Below, in pieces: positions 7,902 to 15,583 of a stretch of DNA of 46,228 bases (positions within the stretch are counted from its first letter, which is position 1; each line of letters opens with the position of its first letter). The stretch spans positions 1 to 46,228 of the forward strand of contig JANXMS010000529.1 of the NCBI GenBank assembly GCA_025354525.1, read 5' to 3'. A program made the translations under genes and the position numbers. The notes under the pieces are model-generated. The model ran no database searches, was not told the origin of the DNA, and saw only the letters and a program-made list of their open reading frames with translations. The stretch comes from Acidobacteriota bacterium (GTDB lineage Bacteria; Acidobacteriota; Terriglobia; Bryobacterales; Bryobacteraceae).

Positions 7902-7937
7902 AGAAAAAGACCGACGCCCCGTGGGGCCTCGGCCTTT
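7902..7937 (-). terminator. Rho-independent terminator of the fasciclin gene
   Basis: Read on the minus strand, GGCCGAGGCCCC and GGGGCGTCGGTC form a stem with one internal mismatch and an ACG loop, followed by TCTTTTTCT. It lies about 30 nt after the stop of the fasciclin gene. Confidence 0.75.
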
Positions 7938-7967
7938 CTACTGATTGAACTGAGTCCGAAGAAAAGG

Positions 7968-8456
7968 CTACTTCGTGGGCGGCATGATGACGGTGTCGAT
8001 CACGTGGATGACCCCGTTGTCAGCCCCGATGTCGGTCTTGACGACCTTCGAGGTACCGTTCAACATTACTGTGCCGCCCTTGACCGTAACCTTAATGGTT
8101 CCGCCCTCGACAGACTTGGCCGACTTCACCTTCACCACATCAGCAGCCATGACCTTGCCCGAAACCACGTGGTAAGTCAGAATCGCGGCCAGCTTGGCCT
8201 TATTCTCCGGCTTCAGTAACATGTCTAACGTGCCGGCGGGTAACTTGGCAAATGCCTGGTCGGTCGGGGCAAATACGGTAAACGGTCCGGGACCCTTCAG
8301 GGTATCGACCAAACCAGCGGCTTGCACGGCGGCAACCAACGTCTTAAAGGAACCAGCCGCAACGGCGGTGTCTACAATGTCAGCGGCAGTCGCCTGTCCA
8401 GCGGTCATCAAAAGCGGAAGGGCCAAGGCGACCGCGCGCAAAAAAGAAAGTTTCAT
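7968..8456 (-). CDS. Exported fasciclin (FAS1) domain protein
   Basis: 162 aa: a signal peptide ([20 protein letters not shown], cleavage near AxA in QATAA) followed by one FAS1 domain. Conserved FAS1 elements are visible: the H1-like block [26 protein letters not shown], and the C-terminal [13 protein letters not shown]. Such single-domain secreted proteins act in cell-surface adhesion or matrix attachment; the partner is unknown. The start is ATG 8456, where GAGGAG lies about 10 nt upstream and the signal peptide begins cleanly; the longer open frame to 8507 would put 17 hydrophilic residues before it. It is monocistronic with its own terminator. Confidence 0.9.
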   Translation of the reverse strand: MKLSFLRAVALALPLLMTAGQATAADIVDTAVAAGSFKTLVAAVQAAGLVDTLKGPGPFTVFAPTDQAFAKLPAGTLDMLLKPENKAKLAAILTYHVVSGKVMAADVVKVKSAKSVEGGTIKVTVKGGTVMLNGTSKVVKTDIGADNGVIHVIDTVIMPPTK

Positions 8457-8541
8457 AGTTTGAATCTCCTCGAACAGTTTGTTCGTCTGCGATAAAAGAT
8501 GGCGCAAAAACTGAGTGAGATTTAAATAATTTTTATTTTTA

Positions 8542-9384
8542 CTAAATATTTATCTGCATCATACCCGCGTCCAGTGTCATCGAATGGCCGCTTTTCGGAT
8601 GGTCAAACGTCAACCGGCGCGCATGCAGCCATAGTCGGCCCTCCTCGGACCTGCCGTACAGTCGATCTCCAATAATCGGATTACCGATCCAAGCGCAATG
8701 AATCCGCAACTGATTCGTCCGCCCCGTCACAGGCTCGAGTTGCACCAGCGTACGATCTCCCCGGCACTCAATCGGCGTCAGCCGAGACAACGACGCTTTC
8801 CCATCTGGCCTGACCTGCCACGGCGGCACCTCTCCGCCTACCCGACTGATCGGCGCGTCAATTTCCCGCGCCGCCACCTTGCCAGCAACTAGCGCAACGT
8901 ACTCTTTCCTCACCCGCCGATGTTCAAACTGAACTCCCAGCGAAGTCGCCGCTTGCGCGTCCTTCGCCACCAGCAACACCCCCGATGTGTCCCGATCCAG
9001 CCGATGCGGAAACGTCGGCCGGCGAGTCTCTCCCCGCCAATGGCCCAGTAGCGCGTTGGCCACCGTCCCATTCCGTTCCCGCGACGTCGGATGCACCAGC
9101 ATCCCCGGTGCCTTATTCAAGCCAATAATCGCGTCATCCTCGTACAGAATCTCGAGCGGTAGATCCTCTGCCAGAATGGTCCGTTGCGCTTCCGGCTCCA
9201 GCGTAAACTCCACCGCCTGCCCTGCCCGCAACTTGTAACTTGCCGGCACCACCTCGCCATCCACCCGACAAGCGCCGTCTGCCGCCGCCTGCCGCAAAGC
9301 GAACCGAGAGAACGATGGCAGAGCGGAAAAGAGGAACTGCTTGACGGAAGTCCTCCCCGTCGCCACTACAAATTGGTAAGTCAT
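8542..9384 (-). CDS. RluA-family RNA pseudouridine synthase
   Basis: 280 aa. An N-terminal S4-like segment ([17 protein letters not shown]) precedes the catalytic domain carrying HRLDRDTSG at residues 127-135, with the catalytic Asp at 130. GRTNQLRIH and the C-terminal [11 protein letters not shown] are also standard RluA-family blocks. It isomerises uridine in rRNA or tRNA, but sequence alone does not separate RluA, RluC, RluD or TruC specificity. It is transcribed away from cas10; only 45 nt separate the two start codons, so each promoter must extend into or lie close to the other gene. Confidence 0.87.
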   Translation of the reverse strand: MTYQFVVATGRTSVKQFLFSALPSFSRFALRQAAADGACRVDGEVVPASYKLRAGQAVEFTLEPEAQRTILAEDLPLEILYEDDAIIGLNKAPGMLVHPTSRERNGTVANALLGHWRGETRRPTFPHRLDRDTSGVLLVAKDAQAATSLGVQFEHRRVRKEYVALVAGKVAAREIDAPISRVGGEVPPWQVRPDGKASLSRLTPIECRGDRTLVQLEPVTGRTNQLRIHCAWIGNPIIGDRLYGRSEEGRLWLHARRLTFDHPKSGHSMTLDAGMMQINI

Positions 9385-9429
9385 CGCCTACTCCATGCTA
9401 CATTGAGGGTTTGCAGCGCCGTACAATCC

Positions 9430-10779
9430 ATGTCGCTTCAGGTTTTTCTCCAAGCTAAATTTTTCGGGATCAACGCCCTACTCAATGAGGAAGGATTAAG
9501 CGGAGACGCTTTCCTAAGCCGCTGCCAGTGGTTTACGTTGTTGGGCGAACTCATCCCTCGAGCTCTGCTGGCCGAACTCGGGCTGTCGCCTTTGCTGCTG
9601 GGCGCGGTAACCGGGGGACGGTTTCTCCTCGTTTTGCCGGATGCCTCCGTCCCCGCCGCCGACGCCTTTCTGGCCACAATTGCCGAACGCGTCGGGGCAG
9701 TCTCCAGCGGCAGCGTCGGCCTAGTCTGGAGTAGCACTGAAAACCTCGGCCTCTGGCCGGACATTCAGAAGCGCCTCGACACCGGCCTGCGCCACCGCCG
9801 GGATACTCCCCGCCTCCCTCTCGGCCTCCTCTCCGCCGCACCGTCGTTCCCTTTCGATGGTTTGGTGGCCACTCTTCGGCCGGCGAAAGCCGTTGGCTGG
9901 TCCGCCGAAGACCCCGCTGCTTTTCTAGCCGACGTTGGCCAGCATCAGTGGCCCCTGCCGACCGCCATCAGCCGTCCGCTCTCCACCGGGCGACGTTGGG
10001 GAGTGCTCACGGCGGACCTGGACAACGTTGGCGCTCGGCTCCACGCCGCCACCAGCGCCGAAGAGTACCTGCAACTTTCTCTGACGTTCAAGAATTTCGT
10101 CGCGGGCGAGTTGGCTCGCGTCGCCGCCACCGAGGAGTTCGTCTCCCGCGTCACGGTGCTTTATAGTGGCGGCGACGATTTCGCCGTAGCCGCCCCCTGG
10201 GACGCTCTCCTGGATTTTGCGAAGGAGATGCGCCGGGTGGCCGGGCTGCTCCTGCGGCAGTTGGACGAACAACGCGAGGGCACTTCCCGCAGCGTCTCCA
10301 TGGCCATCGTACACGCCGGACGAAACGAATCCATAGCGAGCGTTTTCGCCCGCTCCGCCGAAGCGCTGGAAACCGTCAAGGCGTCCGGCAAGAATGCTAT
10401 TTCGCTGTTCGGCCGGACCATCGATTGGCCCCAATTGAAAGAGGCTGCCGAAATTAAAGGGCAGATGAGGAAGCTGCTGAGCCGTTTTCGAGCCTCCCCC
10501 GAATTCCTTGACGAGCTGGAGAATTTTTACCTCGACCCCGCCGCGGGCAGCGACCTCGCCTCCGCCCGGTCGCGCCGCCGCGGTCGTACTCTCGACAAAC
10601 CGTGGCGGTTGCACCGCCGCCTCCGCCGCGCGATCGACGTCCGCGAGAGCGAAGCGTTCGAAAAAGAGTGGGATAACCTGCTCGAACAAATTACCGCCCA
10701 AAGCGGTGGCAAGCGCCAACTGCGCCCCACCGGCTACGTCGCCCTCGCCTGGGCCCGCCTCGAAGGGGCTTCTTCTTAA
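9430..10779 (+). CDS. cas10: Type III-A CRISPR Cas10/Csm1, short form without HD domain
   Basis: 449-aa large subunit of a Csm complex; usual Cas10 proteins are about 700-850 aa. The N-terminus opens directly in the first palm-like domain (AVTGGRFLLVLPD, residues 59-71). The second palm domain has LTADLDNVG (Asp196, Asp198) and YSGGDDFAV with GGDD at 247-250, the cyclic-oligoadenylate synthesis site. A helical C-terminal domain follows. No HD dyad and no Cys4 zinc site are seen. The missing HD part is not a start-choice error: upstream DNA is the divergent rluA-type gene. The protein should therefore be able to signal through cOA but not cut ssDNA. First gene of csm1-5. Confidence 0.88.
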   Translation: MSLQVFLQAKFFGINALLNEEGLSGDAFLSRCQWFTLLGELIPRALLAELGLSPLLLGAVTGGRFLLVLPDASVPAADAFLATIAERVGAVSSGSVGLVWSSTENLGLWPDIQKRLDTGLRHRRDTPRLPLGLLSAAPSFPFDGLVATLRPAKAVGWSAEDPAAFLADVGQHQWPLPTAISRPLSTGRRWGVLTADLDNVGARLHAATSAEEYLQLSLTFKNFVAGELARVAATEEFVSRVTVLYSGGDDFAVAAPWDALLDFAKEMRRVAGLLLRQLDEQREGTSRSVSMAIVHAGRNESIASVFARSAEALETVKASGKNAISLFGRTIDWPQLKEAAEIKGQMRKLLSRFRASPEFLDELENFYLDPAAGSDLASARSRRRGRTLDKPWRLHRRLRRAIDVRESEAFEKEWDNLLEQITAQSGGKRQLRPTGYVALAWARLEGASS

Positions 10780-10803
10780 AAGGATATTTGCAAAGGAGCG
10801 TTT

Positions 10804-11256
10804 ATGGCCGAAGAAAGACAGCCACGCCGCGACGACCGTCCCCGACCGGACGGCAGCCGCCCCCCGCGCCGCGATGACCGCGACCGTGACCGAGATCGTC
10901 CCCGCCAGGAATTAGTCGTCGAAATTGACCTCGCCAAACTCTGCGCCGATAGTCTCTATCTCGACAATCAAGCGCACGTCCTGGTCACGCGGCTCAACGA
11001 CATGGACTCCGGCACGCGAAGCCAGTTACGCCGCCTTTATAGCGCCGTACGCCGAGCCTGCCGAGCGCCAGAAAACGAGCGGCAGCACCAGTTCGTCATG
11101 TTCCGCGCCCGTTTGGCCTATACCATCGCCCGTCACTCGCTCCGGAGCCTGGACCCCCTCGAAAAGCTGCTCCTTCAAGTGACCCGCAAAAACGAACTAG
11201 CCGCCTACGAGCGGTTTCGCGACCTGTTCGAAGCCATCATTGCCTACAACGAGTAA
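10804..11256 (+). CDS. csm2: Csm2, small subunit of the type III-A complex
   Basis: 150 aa. The first 37 residues are an extended, probably disordered Arg/Asp/Pro-rich tail (DDRDRDRDRPRQE). After it comes an all-helical domain with LYSAVRRACRA, FRARLAYTIARHS and a C-terminal FRDLFEAIIAYNE, as in Csm2 proteins that line the crRNA-target duplex. AAGGAG lies 6 nt before the ATG. It sits 24 nt after cas10 and 6 nt before csm3. The charged tail is longer than usual for the family as I know it. Position and fold pattern, more than direct residue identity, support the call. Confidence 0.8.
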   Translation: MAEERQPRRDDRPRPDGSRPPRRDDRDRDRDRPRQELVVEIDLAKLCADSLYLDNQAHVLVTRLNDMDSGTRSQLRRLYSAVRRACRAPENERQHQFVMFRARLAYTIARHSLRSLDPLEKLLLQVTRKNELAAYERFRDLFEAIIAYNE

Positions 11257-11262
11257 CCTGCC

Positions 11263-12093
11263 ATGAGCGAATCGAAAACTCCCCTGCGCCTGCGCGGCAA
11301 ACTGATCCTCGACGCTGTCCTGCACTGCGAAACCGGCCTGCACATCGGTGCCGGCAAAGGCTCCCTTGAAATCGGCGGTGCTGATAACCCGGTCGTCAAA
11401 GACGCCTTCGGTCGTCCGATTGTGCCCGGCTCCTCGCTCCGCGGCAGGCTTCGCAGCCTTCTTGAGCATGCCCACGGCTTAACGTCTCCGGAAGAACTCG
11501 TGTACCTCTCCCGGCGGCGCGGCCAGGAGGTCCGCATTCACCAGAGCGACCGTCCCGACGACGCCCTTTGCCTGCTCTTCGGACGCAGCCCCAACCGGCT
11601 CGAACGTGTGCGCGGCGATGCCGTCGAAGGCCGCTCGGCCACTCCGGCCCGTTTGACGATTTATGATGCCCCGCTCGATTTAGAGTCCATCACCGCGCCG
11701 ATGCGCGAGTTCCTCGACGACGAATTGACGGAAGTCAAGAGCGAGAACGCCATTGATCGCATTACAGCCCAGGCCAATCCACGCACCCTCGAACGCGTCC
11801 CGGCCGGTGCCCGTTTCGGCGTCCGGTTTGTACTCGATCTGCTCGCCCCAGGCGACGAATCGCTCGCCGGGTTGCTCTTACAAGGGCTGCGTTTGCTGGA
11901 AGATGACGCCTTGGGCGGGGGCGGATCCCGCGGCAGCGGACGCGTTCGTTTCTCCGGCTGCCGTTTGACGTGGCGCGGCCAAAGTTTTTACCTCGGCGAG
12001 AAACCTGAATCAGAGTTACTCGCGAGCGGCGACCTCGCCGCGTTGCAAGCGCTCGTGCGCGATGAAGGATTCGCCGCCTCGCTCGCGGAGTAG
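11263..12093 (+). CDS. csm3: Csm3, RAMP backbone subunit and target RNase
   Basis: 276-aa RAMP (Cas7-type) protein. The N-terminal strand CETGLHIGAG is followed by IGGADNPVVKD, where Asp41 matches the Csm3 residue that cuts target RNA at 6-nt steps, and by IVPGSSLRGRLRSLLE. The C-terminal glycine-rich loop is GGSRGSGRVRF. All expected functional elements are present, so target RNA cleavage should be intact. It overlaps nothing but is followed after 4 nt by csm4, consistent with one polycistronic transcript. Confidence 0.92.
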   Translation: MSESKTPLRLRGKLILDAVLHCETGLHIGAGKGSLEIGGADNPVVKDAFGRPIVPGSSLRGRLRSLLEHAHGLTSPEELVYLSRRRGQEVRIHQSDRPDDALCLLFGRSPNRLERVRGDAVEGRSATPARLTIYDAPLDLESITAPMREFLDDELTEVKSENAIDRITAQANPRTLERVPAGARFGVRFVLDLLAPGDESLAGLLLQGLRLLEDDALGGGGSRGSGRVRFSGCRLTWRGQSFYLGEKPESELLASGDLAALQALVRDEGFAASLAE

Positions 12094-12097
12094 CAGC

Positions 12098-13009
12098 ATG
12101 GCCCAGGCGATCCTGTTTCGGTTCCAAGCGCGCGGAGTGTGGAGCGCCGCCCCGGCGGGGCCGTCGCTCGTGGCGAGCGATACGTTCTATGGCGCGGTCT
12201 GTGCCGCGATGGACCATTTCGGTTGGCTTGAGGAATGGCTCGCCGTTGGGCCCGCCGTCCGCCTCAGTTCACTCTTCCCCTGGCAACATGGGACTCTGTT
12301 CGCTCCGCCCCCAGCGTCCGCATGGCCCCCGCCTAACGGCCTCCAAAGGCTGCGGCCGAAGCTGGTTCGCTTCTTGCCCCTAGCCGCCATCGCCGACTTG
12401 CTTGAGGAGAACGGTTTGGCGGAATCCCGTTGGGTGCTGGACCCCGCGTCCGGTTGCCTTCTCGGCGCCGACCGCGCCGGGGCCGGCGGTCCATTCCGCC
12501 CCGTGAGTTTCGAAAAAGCCGCGGGTCCGAAGCAGGGCATTCAGTTTGCGGAAAACTGCGGCTTGTGGGGCTTGGCGTTGTGCGATGACGATGCTTGGCG
12601 GGCGCGAATCGAAGCCGCCCTGCGGTGGTTGGCCGACTCCGGCGTCGGCGGCAATCGGACCATCGGATGGGGAAGCAGTACCGAGGTACGAATGGAGACT
12701 GGAGACAATATAACCGCCGTCCTCCGGCGTTCCAAGCAGGGCGATGGGTCGAAAGGATGGTGGTTGCTCAGCTTGTTCGCCCCGGCCGCCGAAGAGGTAA
12801 TCCATTGGGACCAGGGTGCGTACCGATTGGCCGTTCGCTCCGGCTGGGTCGAAGGCACCAAGACTGCGAAACGAAGCCAACGGGTGGTCGCCGAAGGGTC
12901 CGTCGTCTATGCGCCCGAGGCCCCGACCGGGTGCCTTAGCGACGTTGCCCCAGAAGATTGGGCGCATCCGGTCTATCGAAATGGATTCGCTGTGGCGGTG
13001 CCCCTGTGA
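12098..13009 (+). CDS. csm4: Csm4, Cas5-type subunit capping the crRNA 5' end
   Basis: 303-aa RAMP protein. It begins with AQAILFRFQARGVWS and SDTFYGAVCAAM, the Csm4 N-terminal pattern (usually SDTLFSAL-like), and has a glycine-rich loop SGVGGNRTIGWGSS near residue 200, the RAMP signature. ATG 12098 is chosen because it follows the csm3 stop by 4 nt; the open frame extends back into csm3. Its stop overlaps the GTG start of csm5 by 4 nt (GTGA). In the complex it contacts Cas10 and the crRNA 5' tag. Confidence 0.86.
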   Translation: MAQAILFRFQARGVWSAAPAGPSLVASDTFYGAVCAAMDHFGWLEEWLAVGPAVRLSSLFPWQHGTLFAPPPASAWPPPNGLQRLRPKLVRFLPLAAIADLLEENGLAESRWVLDPASGCLLGADRAGAGGPFRPVSFEKAAGPKQGIQFAENCGLWGLALCDDDAWRARIEAALRWLADSGVGGNRTIGWGSSTEVRMETGDNITAVLRRSKQGDGSKGWWLLSLFAPAAEEVIHWDQGAYRLAVRSGWVEGTKTAKRSQRVVAEGSVVYAPEAPTGCLSDVAPEDWAHPVYRNGFAVAVPL

Positions 13010-13992
13010 GCATCCCAATTCGCTGGCGAGTCACCGTTCTCACCCCAACGCTGGTCGGCGACGGCAAGCGGTTAGCACCCATCGACTACATGGTCTGGAA
13101 AGATCAAGTCAACGTGCTGGACCAAAGTCTCATCTTCCGCCGCCTAGCCGGAACCCCTCGCATGGATGGTTACTTGGCCGAACTGAGCCGAGCCAAGCGG
13201 CTGGACTTCAAAAGCTGGGGCGGCTACGCGCAGTCGTATGCCGTGCGCCGAATTCCGCTTGAAAGCGCAGGACTCGTCGCGCTGTGGGAATCCGCCAAGG
13301 ACGAAGAAATCTTTATCCCGACGTTTCACGCCGGACCCCAAGGGAAGATTTTGCCCGCCACGGCAATTAAGGGAGCGCTCAAGACAGCCCTCCTCGGTGC
13401 CCAGGTCACGGTCGATCAGTTGGCTTCGTCGCGCCACCAGGGTTCCGGAAAGCTGCTCCACGGTCTTCGCCTCGGCGATGGTTCCCCGGCCGGCGAGGAG
13501 CAGTATAAGGTGTACTACTCCCGGGTTGCGGCACCCGTAAAACCGGGGGGAGCAGAGGTTCGCTGGAAGTCGGCCCCGACCTTTGTAGAATGTGCCGCAC
13601 CAGGAACGGTCTTCTCCGGACGAGGCAGCCTGGATGAGGATTTAGCCAATGACTTGGCCGCCGCCAGTGGCCATTCCCGGCAAACCTTGGACCGCCAGCG
13701 CCAATTCGCCGCCACCCATCGGATGAGCAAACTCGCCCAGACCCTGGACGCGGTGGCCGCCAGCGACGGCTGTCTGCTCAGCATCGGCTGGGGCGGTGGG
13801 TTCGTTTCGAAGTCCATTGCCACCGGCCCGCGACTGGTCGCCGCGCGCGCCGTGCTTGAAACCGTCCCCGGCTACCGGCAGGCTTTGGCCACCGCCTTCG
13901 CCTTCCCGAAGTCACAGCGAATTCTGCACCTAGGCGGCGAACCCGGGACCGTGCCCGGCTGGGTGCGCCTCGACTACGACCGACTCGGTTAA
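13006..13992 (+). CDS. csm5: Csm5, RAMP subunit at the crRNA 3' end
   Basis: 328 aa from GTG 13006, translationally coupled to csm4 through GTGA. The N-terminal block RVTVLTPTLVGDGKRLAPIDY followed by a hydrophobic strand and LDQSLIF is the canonical Csm5 opening. FIPTFHAGPQGKILPATAIKGALKTAL contains the RAMP helix that follows a PxxxIKG motif, here split as LPATAIKG. The C-terminus has a glycine-rich SIGWGGGF. It is the last csm gene: 107 nt of non-coding DNA follow, with no cas6, csm6 or repeat array. Confidence 0.87.
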   Translation: MSIPIRWRVTVLTPTLVGDGKRLAPIDYMVWKDQVNVLDQSLIFRRLAGTPRMDGYLAELSRAKRLDFKSWGGYAQSYAVRRIPLESAGLVALWESAKDEEIFIPTFHAGPQGKILPATAIKGALKTALLGAQVTVDQLASSRHQGSGKLLHGLRLGDGSPAGEEQYKVYYSRVAAPVKPGGAEVRWKSAPTFVECAAPGTVFSGRGSLDEDLANDLAAASGHSRQTLDRQRQFAATHRMSKLAQTLDAVAASDGCLLSIGWGGGFVSKSIATGPRLVAARAVLETVPGYRQALATAFAFPKSQRILHLGGEPGTVPGWVRLDYDRLG

Positions 13993-14099
13993 TTCCTGTA
14001 TGGAGTTACCTAACGAGAGTCCCGGTACCGGTCGATAGAGTAGCTAGGCTGGGATTGTATGCGGCCATGGTAATATGAAATGGTTCGGCATTAAGACTC

Positions 14100-14990
14100 A
14101 TGTATAACGCTTTCTTTGGAATAACGGACAATCCTTTCAATTTGTCTCCGGATCCGGCGTTTCTCTACCGCAGTTCTCAACACGAAGAAGCGCTAGCAAA
14201 CTTGATCTACGGAGTACAGAGTCGGAAGGGGTTCATCGTACTTACGGGCGAGGTCGGGACCGGCAAGACGACGATGCTCGAGTGCTTGCGCGAGTATCTG
14301 GAGTCGCAGTACATTGAGTTCGCGTTCCTGTTCAACTCGCGGATTAATCCGCAACAGTTCTTCGAGATGATCGCTTACGATCTCGACCTGCGCTGTGAGC
14401 GGACATCGAAGACGGAAGTGCTGTTCGCACTCAACAACTTGCTCATCCAACAGATGAACGAGGGACGAACAACCGTGCTCATCGTCGACGAAGCGCACAA
14501 TCTGGACTGGGAAGTACTAGAAGAGATTCGTCTCCTCGGCAATCTCGAAAACCGCAAAGGCAAACTGCTCCAGATCGTTTTGGCCGGCCAGCCTGAGTTT
14601 GATCGGAAACTTGACGCGCCGAATCTTCGCCAACTGAAACAGCGAATCGTCCTGCGCTACAATTTGAAACCCTTCTCGCTCGAAGAGACGGCAGAGTACA
14701 TTGATAGCCGATTGGTCAAGGTTGGCTTGTCCGAGCAAACCGTCTTCCCGGATGATCTCATCACCGAAATCCACATTCGCTCTCGCGGCATCCCCCGTGT
14801 TATCAACGGCATCTGCGACAATTTATTGCTAACGGCCTTCGCCATGGAGTCGAAAGTTTGTACGCAAAAAATGCTCGACGAAGTCTCTGACGATATGAGA
14901 CTTGAATGGCCCGGACGGCGATTACGCCCCATTCGTAGCCTTTACGAAGATTCCTTCGATACCCCTTCGCTGCGCGATCGCGGCGACTAG
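14100..14990 (+). CDS. ExeA/GspA-like AAA ATPase
   Basis: 296-aa AAA+ ATPase. The opening MYNAFFGITDNPFNLSPDP and FLYRSSQHEEALANL is the ExeA-type N-terminus; Walker A is GEVGTGKT (50-57), Walker B VLIVDEAH (126-133), and a sensor/arginine region lies in LKQRIVLRYNL. Members assist secretion apparatus or exopolysaccharide export, and some are standalone. It lacks the peptidoglycan-binding C-terminal extension of full ExeA. No clear Shine-Dalgarno precedes ATG 14100. A strong terminator follows, so it is separate from the peptide gene. A TniB/TnsC role was considered and rejected because no transposon genes are nearby. Confidence 0.78.
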   Translation: MYNAFFGITDNPFNLSPDPAFLYRSSQHEEALANLIYGVQSRKGFIVLTGEVGTGKTTMLECLREYLESQYIEFAFLFNSRINPQQFFEMIAYDLDLRCERTSKTEVLFALNNLLIQQMNEGRTTVLIVDEAHNLDWEVLEEIRLLGNLENRKGKLLQIVLAGQPEFDRKLDAPNLRQLKQRIVLRYNLKPFSLEETAEYIDSRLVKVGLSEQTVFPDDLITEIHIRSRGIPRVINGICDNLLLTAFAMESKVCTQKMLDEVSDDMRLEWPGRRLRPIRSLYEDSFDTPSLRDRGD

Positions 14991-15021
14991 TCAGACCCTT
15001 ATACACTCGAGCAGTACCCAA

Positions 15022-15063
15022 ACAGGATTTATCTGAAAGGTTTCAGGTAAATCCTGTTTTTTT
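15022..15063 (+). terminator. Strong rho-independent terminator
   Basis: ACAGGATTTATCTGA and TCAGGTAAATCCTGT form a 15-bp stem with one G-U pair and a 6-nt loop, followed by an uninterrupted run of six Ts that continues T-rich. It ends the ATPase transcript. Confidence 0.9.
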
Positions 15064-15241
15064 GTTTGCGTTGCCCTAGTCCGCCCATGGTAAGAACTGG
15101 GCCACGACTAGGAAAATTCTTAGCTCACTTATGTGTAACACTCCGCCTAAAATAAGACGAAGACCTGAGAAGGGCTAAGGCAAGATGCCCGCAAAACATC
15201 AGGTGATTCCGGTGCCTACGGCATCGGGTGAGCGTATACCA
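15064..15241 (+). promoter_or_regulatory. Leader of the repeat-peptide gene, possibly structured
   Basis: 178 nt between a terminator and a small secreted-peptide gene. CCTAGTC (near 15076) pairs with GACTAGG (near 15107), enclosing a GCCCA/TGGGC inner stem. Closer to the gene, CCGGTGCC and GGCATCGG form an 8-bp hairpin with one wobble, directly before the GGTGAG ribosome-binding site, and CGCAAAAC lies about 20 nt earlier. The pattern CGCAAA ... GGCATCGGGT faintly recalls c-di-GMP-I riboswitches, but the conserved first half and the GNRA loop are not there. Confidence 0.35.
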
Positions 15242-15514
15242 ATGAAAAAGCTAAACCTTATACTAAGTAGTGCAGTATGTTTTGCGCTGGTGCTTTCGCT
15301 GAGCGCTGGCGTTTCGGAGAGTGGTGGCACAAGTGTTTCTAAATCCTTAAAGGGCGGACTCGTTTCTGCTTCGGTGGATTTTGGTGCGTTTGCGCTGAAA
15401 GGCGGCCCGATTCCTCCTCCCTGGGATGAACCTCCGTTTTCCCTTGAAGCCTCTGCTCTTAAAGGCGGCCCGATTCCTCCTCCCTGGGATGAACCTCCGT
15501 TTTCCGTCAGTTAA
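15242..15514 (+). CDS. Small secreted peptide with tandem Pro/Trp-rich repeat
   Basis: 90 aa. A classical signal peptide (MKKLNLILSSAVCFALVLSL) is followed by a Ser/Gly-rich linker and two copies of a 21-residue unit whose core is ALKGGPIPPPWDEPPFS; the protein ends four residues after the second copy. No Cys, no membrane anchor. ATG 15242 gives a canonical signal peptide and follows GGTGAG by 9 nt; an in-frame ATG at 15185 would add 19 residues and lies in the structured leader. I do not recognise the family. Possibilities are a secreted RiPP-like precursor, a surface ligand or a structural peptide. It is followed by a multi-pass membrane protein gene. Confidence 0.7.
   Translation: MKKLNLILSSAVCFALVLSLSAGVSESGGTSVSKSLKGGLVSASVDFGAFALKGGPIPPPWDEPPFSLEASALKGGPIPPPWDEPPFSVS
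15398..15505 (+). repeat. Two exact 45-bp direct repeats, period 63 bp
   Basis: Bases 15398-15442 and 15461-15505 are identical and stay in frame inside the secreted-peptide gene. Perfect identity even at third codon positions means the duplication is recent or maintained by gene conversion. Confidence 0.9.
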
Positions 15515-15583
15515 ACATCCCTTTTCAGCCTTTTTCACCGCAGTTCTTCTCGGAACAAATGTTTTTTGCCGAGGAGAACTACG

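Noticed and set aside
9184-9429. Longer Cas10 start at 9184 that might restore an HD domain
   Set aside because: These codons are antisense to the well-supported pseudouridine synthase, contain no HD motif, and lack a start with a ribosome-binding site.
13993-14099. Perfect palindrome CCGGTACCGG as a terminator or operator after csm5
   Set aside because: No T-tract follows, and a single 10-bp palindrome of this composition is not strong evidence of an operator.
14100-14990. TniB/TnsC-type transposition ATPase, i.e. a CRISPR-associated transposon next to csm genes
   Set aside because: The N-terminus is of ExeA type, no transposase or tnsB/tniQ gene is nearby, and a terminator follows the gene.
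15064-15241. Canonical c-di-GMP-I riboswitch
   Set aside because: Only the second half is reminiscent; the conserved GGGACGC and GNRA tetraloop are absent.
15398-15505. Two identical 45-bp repeats as a mini CRISPR array
   Set aside because: The repeats are in frame inside a signal-peptide-bearing ORF, the intervening 18 bp is too short for a spacer, and only two copies exist.
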